Shown here: positions 13,201 through 22,839 of the stretch, in pieces
Layout: the number at the start of each line of letters is the position of its first letter
How positions within the stretch are numbered: position 1 is the first letter of the stretch
Origin: Beroe forskalii
Taxonomy: Eukaryota; Ctenophora; Nuda; Beroida; Beroidae
Direction: 5' to 3'
DNA: 64,000 nucleotides
Assembly: GCA_011033025.1 (NCBI GenBank)
Contig: WFMF01000005.1
Coordinates: forward strand, 496,001-560,000
Position numbers and translations under genes: made by a program
The notes under the pieces: model-generated
What the model saw: the letters and a program-made list of their open reading frames with translations, nothing else
What the model was told of the DNA's origin: nothing
Databases searched by the model: none

Positions 13201-15607
13201 GAATGATAGGATTCGTCTTCGATATTTCGTAATTATAGATTGGTTAAAAAAAACGGTGACAAGTCCAACTCAAAATGTGATCGTCCGCAAACAAAAAGGC
13301 TGTGCACGTAGGAGTTTGACACGACCTAGTAACCTTACATCTGGGATACTTCGTGCTTTACAGTTTGGGTAAATTAACCTTCGTAGCTATGATTTGGGTA
13401 AATTAGTAACCTTTCATCTGGGTTGCTGCGCTGTTGAACTCTGGCTTCATTTTCTTGCAATGTCCACACCATGGCGCGTAGAACATCACTAGAACGGGCT
13501 CTTCAGTCTTACGCAGCAACCTGCAACGTATGACAAAGTTAAAAGAGAACATCACTAGAACGGGCTCTTCAGTCTTACGCAGCAACCTGCAACGTACGAA
13601 TAAGTTACACAAGAACAGGCTCTTCAGTCTTACGCAGCAACCTGCAACGTATACGAAAAAGCTAAAGATGATGGCATGCAAACCCTTAAATACCTACAAA
13701 AAGGAGGAAATTTTTTAATTTCTATGGAAACTATGTTAGTAAGAAACATACGAAAATCGTAATCAACGCAAGAATGTGATATGTTTTTGATAAATTCTCA
13801 AAAAATTTTTTCTGCGTTTTTAAGTGCTGACGAAGGTATCAAGCTTGAATTGAGATGGTATTCCGGGAAATTTGTACCAGAATTCATTTTTCACATAATC
13901 ACACTTCAAAATTTACCTCTTGAATCCAGGGAAGTCCAGGTGAACCACGTCTCTGGCAGCATCGTCCTCCACCCACGGTAAATCACCCTTAGGATCCCTC
14001 AGGAAGTTTTCCATGGATTGATAAGAATGTTCAAGAATTAGTTCAAGAATTAGTTCAAGAATTAAATAATTAGTTTCTCTCAAGAAATTGTTTCAAGAAT
14101 TAGCTTCAAGAATTAGCTTCAAGAATTAGTTTCTCTAACCAGCTTAGGTAAGAAAGTAGTGTGATGCTGAACTTTAGGCAGGTTCGGTACGATTGCCAGC
14201 TCGGCATAAAAATAGAAATATCGAAATATAACGAGCCGCGCAGCCGTACCAAACCTAGAAACATACCGAACCTGATTTTCAGCAATTCAAAATAAGTTCA
14301 GAGAAACAAGTTAACAAAAAGTTAGAAAATTTTGAACAATTCAGACAATTGAAATATTTTGAAAATGACCCCTCACCATGGATTGCAGAGTCTCCTTCCT
14401 GTCGTATTCCTTGTTGAATTCTCCATTGCTGTAGTGGTACAGAAGATGGGGCTTCGGCGTTATCTGGAGATTGGAAATACAATAGGATGAAATCCCTCAC
14501 ATAAGCACATATATTGATAGCTCTAAGAAGTCCTAATTAGCTCTAAGCAGTCCTAATTCATCGCATCAAGTAACCATTGTCGATGAAATTCAAATCAAGC
14601 AGGATTTGCGTTCATTTTCTGTTCAAGTTTCACGAGTACTTATTTTCCTTTGCCAGTGGTTATCCCTAAATCAAAACAATGTAAGCCACGCCAAATCATG
14701 TAAAGATGTTCCAAAAACACTTCTACGATCCATTAAATGCCGCGCACGATGAATAGGCGGTTCAATGCCATCAACTCAGTACATCGTGATATGATAATGA
14801 CGTCATCCTAACTGCCTATTTCTCGTGAGCGGAGTTTAGTTACCCAATACCCAATCTTAACAATACACGTAGTTTATTACACGTATACATTAGTTGAATT
14901 ATTGTTGGAACCTCTTCCACCATTCTTAAGTGTAAACTTTGAATAAAGGGTAAATATTGAATTAAGTGTAGAATTTGAAGAATTTTCATTAATTCTATTG
15001 TGTGGCCCATAAAACAATTATCCAATATTTAACATCGAGGGCCCAGGCACATCATCGTCCATTATTAATTGTAACCCTACATCAACCCTTTTTGTAAAAA
15101 CAAAAAGGCAGGAGGAGGCGGGACAAGCGAACGAACCTTGAGTTTCTTACAGAGCTTTGAGGCCTCGGTGCAGTCTACAGAAATGACTGATGCAAGACCC
15201 CGCATGCTGATGGAAACGTCATCCAGAATAGCGGACAGCTTACTTGACTTCTTGCTGTCCTGAGGTGATATTCTGGGTTAGGTATGAGCAAATACTAAAC
15301 AGTGTGGTTCTTGCAACAGAAAAAGGGCGTTTGGGATATTGCATATATAATAGGGATGATTAAATTTATAGAAATTTAATATTGAGAAAATAATATATCT
15401 ATCTTACAGTAGCGGCAATTTGAAAGAATTTGAATACTTAAATGTGGGCTATCTGTCCTTGGTAAAGAGAGCAAGAACATTGTTCTTGGTTCTGAGTTCC
15501 TTCTTCCAGTCCTTCAAATCATCAATGTGGATAATTTCACTGGTCTTTGTTTTCTTTGTGGAGACAGCAGATAAAGCTACCAACAAAACCAATAAACGAA
15601 GAAACAT
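1258..15607 (-). CDS. PDIA5: PDIA5-like protein disulfide isomerase (partial, 3' end incomplete)
   Basis: This gene encodes an ER-lumen thiol-disulfide oxidoreductase that forms and rearranges disulfides in secretory proteins. Exons on the minus strand are 15607-15458, 15259-15137, 14463-14377, 14011-13917, 13520-13411, 11176-11030, 10380-10226 and 4808-4653. Together they give 341 codons in one frame. Exon 1 starts [16 protein letters not shown], a signal peptide. Exons 1-3 form the PDIA5-type non-catalytic N-terminal domain. The exons at 13.4 and 4.7 kb each carry the thioredoxin motif [10 protein letters not shown]. The linker exon near 10.3 kb is acidic ([17 protein letters not shown]). 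A further piece at about 1258-1345 reads [20 protein letters not shown], matching the linker before the third thioredoxin domain. The exon expected between it and 4653 (the FPT..KYF part) was not found, nor the last catalytic domain. Introns after exons 1 and 3 lack a normal dinucleotide at one end. The start has no upstream in-frame alternative that fits a signal peptide. The family call is firm; whether the gene is intact is uncertain. Confidence 0.88.
1350..1480. repeat. Tandem ~26-bp repeat in a candidate polypyrimidine tract
   Basis: GAAGAAATGACAGGTTTTAA recurs about five times. On the minus strand it reads as a repeated pyrimidine-rich tract directly upstream of the PDIA5 coding piece at 1258-1345, so it may act as a multiplied 3' splice-site tract. 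Confidence 0.6.
1488..1600. mobile_element. Small foldback element, GCGC-rich
   Basis: The termini are imperfect inverted repeats (CAGTTCGAACTTTTGTGCGTC on the left, GACGCGCAGAGTGCAGTTCT on the right) around a CpG-rich centre. A related, internally duplicated copy lies at 51178-51420. No coding capacity. Confidence 0.5.
1757..1798. repeat. Perfect short hairpin
   Basis: TAAGGCGCCTATAGG-type arms at 1757-1770 and 1784-1798 are separated by 13 bases. Each arm contains the palindrome AGGCGCCT. Nothing else recognisable was seen in 1600-2190. Confidence 0.6.
2190..2345 (-). repeat. GC-rich island with a tRNA-like B-box, possible SINE fragment
   Basis: On the minus strand GAGTTCGAATTCCTGCC resembles the polymerase III B-box. 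It is followed by a GC-rich body in an otherwise AT-rich intron. No convincing A-box or cloverleaf could be drawn, so this is at best a SINE relic. Confidence 0.25.
2511..2611. mobile_element. CRE-palindrome MITE, copy 1
   Basis: The ends CGCACGAGAAA.AGGCGG and CCGCCTATTTCTCGCGCG are inverted. The core holds CAACGTCATCAACTCA and GATAATGACGTCATCC, which includes the perfect CRE octamer TGACGTCA. The flank GTTTAGTTAA is part of a longer terminal repeat seen in other copies. It lies in the last PDIA5 intron. The AT-rich stretch 2612-3230 shows nothing else. Confidence 0.75.
3380..4652 (-). repeat. Tandem array of a PDIA5 exon end plus its splice donor (8 copies)
   Basis: GACCCCGAAAGCGTCCCCCA (minus-strand exon end) begins at 3391, 3574, 3770, 3928, 4125, 4323, 4502 and 4656. 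Spacings are 154-198 bp. On the minus strand each unit has about 95 bp of exon (from around GCAGTGATGAGAG to GGGGTCAAG), then a donor GTGAGT (GTTAGT in two units), then C/G-skewed intron. Only the rightmost unit is joined to the exon start with the CGHC active site. The exon part is strongly conserved, while the spacers vary more. Long open frames on the plus strand here are antisense to the array. Confidence 0.92.
4989..5750. mobile_element. Non-autonomous DNA transposon with 13-bp TIRs
   Basis: Inverted termini CATAGCTTCATCC are perfect when the base at 5751 is included. They are flanked by the direct repeat TCCGTTA (4982-4988 and 5752-5758; 8 bp GTCCGTTA if the G is counted). The body is G-rich, with repeated AAAATTCAGGGGGGGGATT motifs and an internal hairpin just inside the left end. 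No transposase frame. A 7-8-bp duplication suits P-like or hAT-like elements, but the superfamily is not established. Confidence 0.8.
6086..10096. mobile_element. Pair of 190-bp direct repeats around a 3.6-kb non-coding interior
   Basis: The segments 6086-6275 and 9907-10096 start TGTTGATATTCG and end TTCTTTTCATTTG. They have equal length and are roughly 94% alike by eye. The interior lacks any gag, pol or long frame. It holds diverged repeats of an AATGTATTCTGAAA type motif (6300-6960) and a GC-rich patch near 7540-7760. This could be a non-coding LTR derivative (LARD-like), but no flanking target duplication, primer-binding site or polypurine tract was identified. It sits in a PDIA5 intron. 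Confidence 0.45.
10381..10930 (-). repeat. Tandem array of a PDIA5 exon start plus its splice acceptor
   Basis: On the minus strand the acceptor and exon start CCAG|GCATTGTAACGTGGCT, followed by exon bases to about CAGTAGCT, is repeated next to the real exon 10380-10226. Including the real one there are eleven copies of the TTACAAT(A/G)CCT signature between 10371 and 10925, spaced about 40-70 bp. Several copies keep an intact AG acceptor. They lie upstream of the exon in transcription order, so they could compete as 3' splice sites. Confidence 0.9.
11177..11470. repeat. TGTACA-rich self-complementary low-complexity tract
   Basis: Interleaved GTACAGTGTACATTGTACAC motifs can pair within and between themselves, which creates open frames on both strands with no coding meaning. 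A short similar tract occurs at 3165-3205 and at 54720-54790. Between 11470 and 11960 nothing recognisable was seen. Confidence 0.65.
11968..12121. repeat. Minisatellite of a CRE-containing core
   Basis: About four units of roughly 46 bp carry GTGAGTTGATGACGTCATTATCA. The unit matches the core of the dispersed CRE-palindrome MITE in reverse orientation, so it probably arose by amplification of that core. TGACGTCA is intact in three of the units. 12122-13400 shows no gene; a lone related motif is at 12957-12975. Confidence 0.8.
13521..13660 (-). repeat. Two extra copies of a PDIA5 acceptor and exon start
   Basis: On the minus strand the block ACGTTGCAG|GTTGCTGCG, followed by the exon start up to the segment coding KTEEPVL, occurs three times. 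Two copies lie upstream of the functional exon at 13520-13411. The middle copy continues to the ATGTTC codons before diverging. Each upstream copy keeps a full acceptor. Confidence 0.9.
14030..14130. repeat. Tandem TTCAAGAATTAG repeat beside a splice junction
   Basis: TTCAAGAATTAG is repeated about seven times on the intron side of the PDIA5 exon at 14011-13917. This is where an ordinary acceptor would be expected, yet no AG precedes the exon's homologous codons. Confidence 0.7.
14739..14840. mobile_element. CRE-palindrome MITE, copy 2
   Basis: Termini CGCGCACGATGAATAGGCGG and CTGCCTATTTCTCGTGAGCG surround GATAATGACGTCATCC. The right flank GAGTTTAGTTACC matches the extended terminus of other copies. 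It lies in a PDIA5 intron. Confidence 0.72.
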
Positions 15608-16143
15608 CAGTCCCTCAAATTTATAACATAATTATTGCTGTCCTTGATAATATAATGTATTGTATGAAAAAATCAAATCATTCTGTAATTCCAAGTTCAA
15701 CTATGAATTTACTGCTCCTACTGCAGTAGTCTTTGCATATTTCGTGGTTTTTTGAGATAATCATGTGATCTGATTACACCTCCTATAGTTCCAGTGTATT
15801 TCAGGTACACTGTTTCAGAAATTTAATTGCATGCTACATAGTCACCAGCATATCTAGGCAGTAGGTTGTCACTACAGGTTGTGCCACAAATTATAAGGAA
15901 ACTATACAGTATGAATTATGAAACTATCTGGTACAAATTATATACAAAGAAACAAGTTTCTATCATGAAAATATGATTTCCTAATTAAAAAGTTAAAAAA
16001 CAAAATTCATTGAAACAAAGCAGGTTATCATAATTCCTTGATAAGTGGAATAAAGCTTTAAAAATATTATCAAATTCCTTGGTTCTTATCTGTAAGAAAA
16101 AGTTTAGAATGAATTCTATGATTCTAATTATTCAATTAGAAAT

Positions 16144-17674
16144 TTAAACTTCATTCTCAATGTCATATAGAATAGCACCATATGCAGCAGTGATATCTTT
16201 TTCATAAAGAATATAGTCACCAAGCTTCTGTTTTACATAGTATTGTAATATTTTCCTCCCAGATATACCAACTGCAAAGAAAGGAACATCATCACTTTCA
16301 AAATCTGGCATCATAGAGCAAAGATTTTCAACAATGCCACGAAATACAGCAGCTGACATGTCTCCAATAGTAAAGTTGCTGGGTTCTATATTAAAAAAGC
16401 TGCCATGTGTTGTTGTATCATGTCTTTCTCCAAAAAACACAGGGCTTGCTTTTAAAGTAGTATCTTTACACTCATATGCAAGTTCCATCATCATATCATA
16501 ATCAAATATCTGGTTGCTGGTATTCGTCAATGAGTTGTTGAACAGTTTATAAACAACCTCCACAGCATTGCCCCCATTTAAGGATGCAGCAGTGGCAAGA
16601 TCCAACTTATCTGTATACAATGTCCTTCTAATTGATGGTTTAAACAACTGAAGAATACAAAATCAATTTTAAAATGTGCACCTATACATTACTAGTTTTA
16701 TCATACTTGACTAGTTTTTATACATATTTATACTGAGAATCTGATCTAAATTGACAAACAAGCTATGCCTTTGACTGATCTATTCATACATAATTTGCAG
16801 CACAGTGTTCTAAATATAATAAAACATTATTTTAACTATTGATATGAATCAATGAAATTTGTCATACCTGGTCATTAGGCTTTTCCAAAGTCTTAACAAG
16901 TTGAGAAGCAGTTCCATAGTTAAACACCTTTCTAGCTGCATTTCCAAGCACAGAATAAACTGATGCTTGGAGATCACCAATTGGAACAAAGACCTTAGCA
17001 CCACTTTGAATCAAATAATTTTCATCTACCACCTCACCAATAATACTGCCACTTTTGATTATCTGTGGTAGCTTGAACTTAATATTTGCAAGTTTTATTC
17101 CTTTTTCATTCCATGATCTGTTATCATGATCGAAAAACCCCCAGCTCTGAGCATTATGGTCACTTATCAAAGATTTGTTCTTAAAACCACATAACACAGA
17201 GGTAAATATGTCAGCAATTGAACCACAGTGGGTGTACTTTTCAAGAAATTGAGGCTCATATCTTGTTAACCAAGCCAGTGTTGCACAACCATATCCTTTA
17301 TGTAAATCTATTGTTTGAGTGAGGGTCTTCAAATTGGATAAGAAATCACTGCTACACCTTTGATCTTGCCATGTTACCAGATCTGATGTATGTCCATCAT
17401 CATCCCAGAAAACAATTCCATGCATCTGACAACATAAAGAAATTTGTTCAACATTCAATGCCAAACATCTGAGCTGTTTAGCAAGGTCTTCTAAAGCCCC
17501 ATGTATTGCAGCAAATATCTGAGAAACTGATTGCTCATTCTTGGCGACATCATCTTCACTACATTTATTGGTAGAATCATGAACTTTTTGTGAATTATGT
17601 ATAAGCCCAGTTACTTTGTCATAATAACAACATTTGATTGATGTAGTGCCAATATCAATTCCAAGGCAAGCCAT
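16144..17674 (-). CDS. SHPK: Sedoheptulokinase
   Basis: This enzyme phosphorylates sedoheptulose to sedoheptulose 7-phosphate with ATP, feeding the non-oxidative pentose phosphate pathway; it is cytosolic and belongs to the FGGY carbohydrate kinases. Two exons are supported: 17674-16868 and 16647-16144, joined by a canonical GT-AG intron in phase 0, giving 436 residues (vertebrate SHPK is about 480). The N-terminus MACLGIDIGTTSIK is the first phosphate-binding loop. QMHGIVFWDDDG and LVTWQDQRC follow near residues 100-125, NYGTASQL near 255, and GGN near 293 in the C-terminal lobe. The start at 17674 is chosen because the upstream in-frame codons contain no ATG and the family begins just before this loop. 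The stop lies 537 bp upstream of the PDIA5 start on the same strand. No disruption was seen, and the codon use fits the AT-rich neighbourhood. Confidence 0.93.
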
Positions 17675-17798
17675 GACTAAACCAAAGGTATGAACTGCAG
17701 TATTGAGCAAATTACATTCCACAAATTTAATACTTTAAATTTGAAGCATTATGATAAGAAAAAGTTTCCTGTGATGCAACTCAATTGGGCAATACTTC

Positions 17799-18760
17799 CT
17801 AAACCCTCATAGGTGTGTGTGTACGTGTTCAGCAAGGGCAATACATTCATCCGACACACTTCACAATTTCAACAAACGTCCTTCACAATTTCAACAAACG
17901 CCCCTAACAAATGTAAGCTATTTCTATTGTAACACCAAATTTATTTATAGAACATTCCCTGCAGCAATGAGCAACATTATTTACTGGTTTAGAGTTCAGC
18001 ACACTGTTAACAGTTACATTGCAAATATGAGATGTTTAATGTCTTCACTCTGGTTCTCTGACTTTTCTTCTTAAGTCTTTCCTAAGCCCGCATAGGTGTG
18101 TGTATACGCGCCGCGCGCTTTCCTACGGGATCGTTCCTTAGCCCGTATAGGTGTTTGTACGTATACGCGCCGCGTGGCGCGCTTCCTTACGGGAATGGGG
18201 CCGGGGGAGTTTCAAGTTTAAAGCTAAGCGCGCCACAAACAAGGGTATACGTACTGTTTAGCAAACGGGATCGGAATTGAAATGGGGCCGGGGACCTCGA
18301 ACGGAAGCGCGCCGCGCAACGCAAACACGTATATCCCTGTCTGCATTGCGCGGCGCGCTGCCCGTTTATTTTCCTGACTGGATGGCTTGCAAAGTGACGT
18401 CCAAGACAGGGAACGTTGCGCCGCGCGCGAGGGCCGCGCGTAACATCCTACGAGGCGGGCATAAAAACCAGGCATTTGCATTGCCTGGGCGCCTGGCCCT
18501 ATATGCGCGCGGCGCGAGGTGCGCGCGCACCGGACCCCGACTCACGAAAAATATCGGACAGCGACGGACGTTGCCCGTTTATTTTCTGACTTGGCGAGAG
18601 TGCAAAGTGACGTCCAAATGTGGAACGTTGCGCAGCGCGCGAGGGCAAACTTACAGTTCACACCTATGCTACACTGGCTTGGGATGTCAGACGTTGTCTG
18701 ACCCTACGCCTTCGGCCGGCGGGCGCGCTGACAAGGTTTGGGGAAAGAGTATTGACTATT
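17799..18760. repeat. CpG-rich mosaic repeat block
   Basis: Modules recur in direct and inverted order: CCTAAGCCCGCATAGGTGTG (also 63886), TACGTGTTTAGCAAAC-type segments, and GTGACGTCCAAATGTGGAACG (18391, 18607 and also near 34790). GC content is far above the surroundings. Open frames inside (for example 18277-18792) are compositional. The block lies between the divergent SHPK and LRRC74 genes. From 18770 to 20050 the DNA is AT-rich with no feature recognised. Confidence 0.7.
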
Positions 18761-20061
18761 TTGCACCCTGGTTGGGGAAAACAACATTCTAATAAGTCAT
18801 AATTATAATTATAATTATTCATTTCTAGATGACTATATATATTTGTTTTTCGGAGAAGAAAAATTGAAAATTGTTTATATAAAAACACAGCAGTGAATCA
18901 AACTAACTTGATTGATTGACCAATTCCATTCAATTGACAGATGTTTTGTACAAGCCCCCATCTTTTAAACCCTTATATGTCTAGATCGGAGATTGAATTT
19001 AAATAAATTATGTTGCAACATAATTTCTGGTCTTTTGTGCTTCATACAACAAAACACTATCGCATAGTTTTGGATGTTGCTTGGTCTGAATGAATTTTGA
19101 TATTCCTCTTGTGATGTTTTTATATTGCTCTTTTATATCCCTCTTTATATTCTTCTATCTTTATCTTTTATCTTTATCTTGAATTGCTTTCTGTCCATAT
19201 GTTGTTAGATTACTTCTTATGAAAGAAGATACTACTATTGAACTTTTAAATATATTGATTATATATAAAATCTTGATTTTGGCTCTTTATCACTTCAATT
19301 GGAAAAAGCAAATTCAAGGAAAAAGCAAATCATAGTTCTTTTCTTTATTATACACACAAATCAACAATAACTATAATATAAATGACTGTATTAGTATCCC
19401 AAATATAATATAAATTACTGTCATATTACCTCAATCAATGGATGGAGCTGAATAGCATAATTGTCATTTCTTAGTTGTTTGGCATAAATTGGTAAAATAT
19501 TTACCTCATTTCATTTATCAATTAGTCATTATGTGTCTTCTAATAGGATAACAAGACCAGCATCACTGTCCACCAGCTTAGAGAGTGGCACTCCTTTAGG
19601 GTAATTAGGCAGACCATCTCACTGTGCAGAAATAGGGAGACAATGATGCTTGGTGCTTATAATTGCCCACTTGAGATAACACAAGTAGACAATTTTGGAC
19701 TTTTGGGTAGGGTGTTAGCAGGTGGAAATTTCATAAAATGAAAGTTAGGAAAAGTTGTTTTGATATTAAGGAAGTCATCATATTGTACAATATCCCTAGA
19801 ATAAGTTTATTGGGGTAATGAACTTCTCAGGATATTTAACCAATTCAGGAAGGTGCCATATTTGATAGAATACTTTTAAAAATTGGGTGATAGCTGCTTA
19901 TTGACAAAAGTATGTGACATTTGGCATAGTAAGGGAGCCACTCTCAAGTGGGAGTCTAGTGACATACCAGATTATGAACTTTTTTGGGGATCTAGTTGCA
20001 GGAGCAGACTTAAAAGCAGTGTTTCTAAAGTTCAATTGATTTGTATCATTATTTACTAGGA

Positions 20062-21495
20062 ATGGTGGAAGCTGTTGATCCACCTACAGTTGATACCCCT
20101 GTGGAAACAAAACATCCTGAAGCTAAAAAACCAATCATAGAAGAAAGAATTGAAGTTCCACCAATGGAATCACCTGATAGTGATGGTTATGAGACAGACC
20201 TTGAAATTGAAGAAGAGAAGACTAATTATGATACTACAGGAAGAGAGATATATGTTAACCAGTGTAAATCATTAAATATAATTCCTGTCAGCTATTTTTT
20301 GCGACACATGCAATCAAGTGAAATTCAAATGTCTCACCATGGATTAGGTTCTAATGGAACTAAAGCTATTGCTCTTGCCCTAGTTAATAATACAACTGTT
20401 TTAAAGCTCAACCTGTCAGATAATGCTCTTGAGGCAGAAGGGGCTCAACACATTGCAAACATGCTAAGAGAGAACATTTTCATTACTACAATGGATTTGA
20501 GTGAAAATAAATTGGGAACTGCTGGAGCAAAGTGCCTTGGGGATATGATGCACATAAATGTTAATTTAAGAGAAGTCTATTTATCTGGTAATTCTTTCAC
20601 TGACAAAGATATTGAGCACTTTGCAGAAGTGATGAAAGAATTTAGATTAACACATTTTGATTTGAGTCGCAATAGTATTGGAGAAAAGGGTGGATTACTT
20701 CTTGGACCAGCCATTGCAGCTAATGAAAGCCTTGAATACCTCAACCTTTCCTGGAATAATATTAGAAGGAAAGGTGCAATAGCAGTGGCTAATGGACTTA
20801 AGAATAATGTTATGCTAAAGCATATGGATTTGTCATGGAATGGCTTTGGGGATGAAGGTGCTGTTGCAGTTAGTGAAGCATTGAAAAACAATACAATTAT
20901 ACAATGGTTAAATGTCAGCCATAATAGAATAACTTCAGAAGGTGTCAAATTTATAGCTCGGAGTTTTGAAGCAAATGAAGGAATAAAATATTTTAACATA
21001 GCTCATAATCCTATAGGATCACCAGGAGCTTGTCAACTTCTAGAGAGTGTTGGTAAAAACAGCAGTTCTGTGATAGAAACTCTAGATATCTCCAATGTAC
21101 GAGTTGATGAAGAACTTTGGTCAGCCCTTAAAACATCAAAACAGACACTTCCTGAAATGAAAGTTATCCATCAACCATATATGGAAGGCAGAAAGAAGCC
21201 TAACCCAATTGCATCATTGAAAGAATGGTTGAGTCATAACAAACATTTTGAACTTGTTGAAGTATTCAAGCGCTTTGATGAAGAAGAGAGCATGGAAGTT
21301 TCCAAAGAAGTCCTCATGGATGCTTTTCAGCAGGCACATTTGCCATTTGACAAAGCAAACATGGAACTACTCATAGATCAGTTGGAAGAAGGAGGAAAAG
21401 AAGTTGTAAATTACTCATCTCTGATGGAAACTGATCAGATGAAATGGCTTGATGACTGTTTGGCTAGATATAATGCTAATAATCCTGACTCATGA
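20062..21495 (+). CDS. LRRC74A: LRRC74-type leucine-rich-repeat protein
   Basis: The 477-residue product starts MVEAVDPPTVDT and has an acidic N-terminal stretch (YETDLEIEEEKTNYD). It then carries about nine ribonuclease-inhibitor-type leucine-rich repeats between residues 80 and 370, with repeat cores LNLSDN, MDLSENKLG, VYLSGNSF, FDLSRNSIG, LNLSWNNI, MDLSWNGFG, LNVSHNRI and FNIAHNPIG. The C-terminal 90 residues look like degenerate EF-hand helices (FKRFDEEESMEVSKEVLMDAF), as in LRRC74A/B. Such repeats are protein-interaction surfaces; the cellular role is poorly known. The reading frame is a single uninterrupted exon, unusual beside its intron-rich neighbours. TTTACTAG just before the ATG could be an acceptor for a 5'-UTR intron. 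AATAAA at 22176 may be its polyadenylation signal. The assignment to LRRC74A versus B is not settled. Confidence 0.85.
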   Translation: MVEAVDPPTVDTPVETKHPEAKKPIIEERIEVPPMESPDSDGYETDLEIEEEKTNYDTTGREIYVNQCKSLNIIPVSYFLRHMQSSEIQMSHHGLGSNGTKAIALALVNNTTVLKLNLSDNALEAEGAQHIANMLRENIFITTMDLSENKLGTAGAKCLGDMMHINVNLREVYLSGNSFTDKDIEHFAEVMKEFRLTHFDLSRNSIGEKGGLLLGPAIAANESLEYLNLSWNNIRRKGAIAVANGLKNNVMLKHMDLSWNGFGDEGAVAVSEALKNNTIIQWLNVSHNRITSEGVKFIARSFEANEGIKYFNIAHNPIGSPGACQLLESVGKNSSSVIETLDISNVRVDEELWSALKTSKQTLPEMKVIHQPYMEGRKKPNPIASLKEWLSHNKHFELVEVFKRFDEEESMEVSKEVLMDAFQQAHLPFDKANMELLIDQLEEGGKEVVNYSSLMETDQMKWLDDCLARYNANNPDS

Positions 21496-22839
21496 TTCTA
21501 ATATAAATGTGTTGAAGCTTTTCAGGATGATGGTGGAGTTAGCTTTTTCAAATTCAGGCTGTACTTCATGGCCAAAAGATGATAGAAGTCAGAAGAACTT
21601 GGGACAGTGTGTAACTTAATGAAGTTACACATACCTACTATTTATGAGTTGCTGTTCAGCATTTTATTTACAGGTACCTACTAAATAACCTAAGGTACCT
21701 ATAAATGTGTATATTATTTTGTGAAAATTGATAATTTTGAAAGTCAGCTACCTATTTGAAATATTATCTTCAATAGTCTATACCTATATGAATATTCATT
21801 TTTGTATAAACAAGGGTTGTTTTGTATATAATGGTATCATTCATCATGATTCGATTCTGCCAATAATCAACAAAGTTTGCTTTATGCTGGTACCTATATG
21901 AATGTCATTTAATGGAAATTAATCAGCAATCTAGCAAAATGGTATATAGTATTGGGTGTTGCATGCTTTATGGTGTATGAGTTTTGATGCTCCATTAGAT
22001 TACATTTTTGGTTTTGGTGATTTATTTTTAAGCTATAGAATTCAAGCATACAAATGAAATTTTTAAAGGTTAAACTTGAGTATCTCTTCACAATATCCTT
22101 CAATATAGCAATTGGTGGATGTTTACAGCATGGAACCTCATTTGTGAATAATGTTCTAATTTATTGCTGTTTTGAAATAAAACTGGAATGTCAATAATTA
22201 TAAATGTGTAATGCAGTTTCATCTAACATAGTTTTGCACTGCTCATTGAGTAATTGTAAGATATCAAAATTGATGGTATTAGCCAATATTTGGCTCAATT
22301 ATCATTGATGTGTAGGTTATGTTTTTTCATTAAATGAGAATCAAAAATATATGAGAATTTCATAATATTATAATTTGATATTTTCAAATAGAAATTCAAC
22401 AATCTGATGGGAAACATTATTATACTGCCAATTTCTAATTTATCATTAAACAGAATAAGTCATGATTAAACAATTGCCTTTAGGAAAACAATATAGTCTC
22501 TTGGTCTTATATTTTCATCTTCTCATTTTTCTTTATACCAAGAACCTAGTGTATATAGCAATTTTTGCTAATTTTAATAAATCATCATCGTTTTCTTCCT
22601 CTATACTTTCTGCCACTATGAATTTTACTACAAAAAGTTTATTAAGATATTATTCACAACAATCATGCAAATTGTTGGTGCAGAGCAAAGTCTTTCATTC
22701 CAATTTACCATTTTACAAACTATGACCATTATATCATGTTTGTTTTGAATGGATACAAAAATGTAAAATTACTAATGAAACTTCTATCTCTAGATAATCA
22801 TGTGAAAGCCCAACAGTCTTCTCAATACTGCAATAAACG
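21496..22839. other. Intergenic region between LRRC74 and the dynein gene
   Basis: AT-rich, with an AATAAA at 22176 suitable for LRRC74 and no conserved coding segment. An in-frame TAA just before the ATG at 22840 marks the 5' limit of the dynein frame, so 22730-22839 is probably its leader. Confidence 0.5.

Noticed and set aside
18277..18792. 171-codon frame in the GC-rich block
   Set aside because: All frames are long here because of composition and the sequence is made of dispersed foldback modules; no domain is visible.
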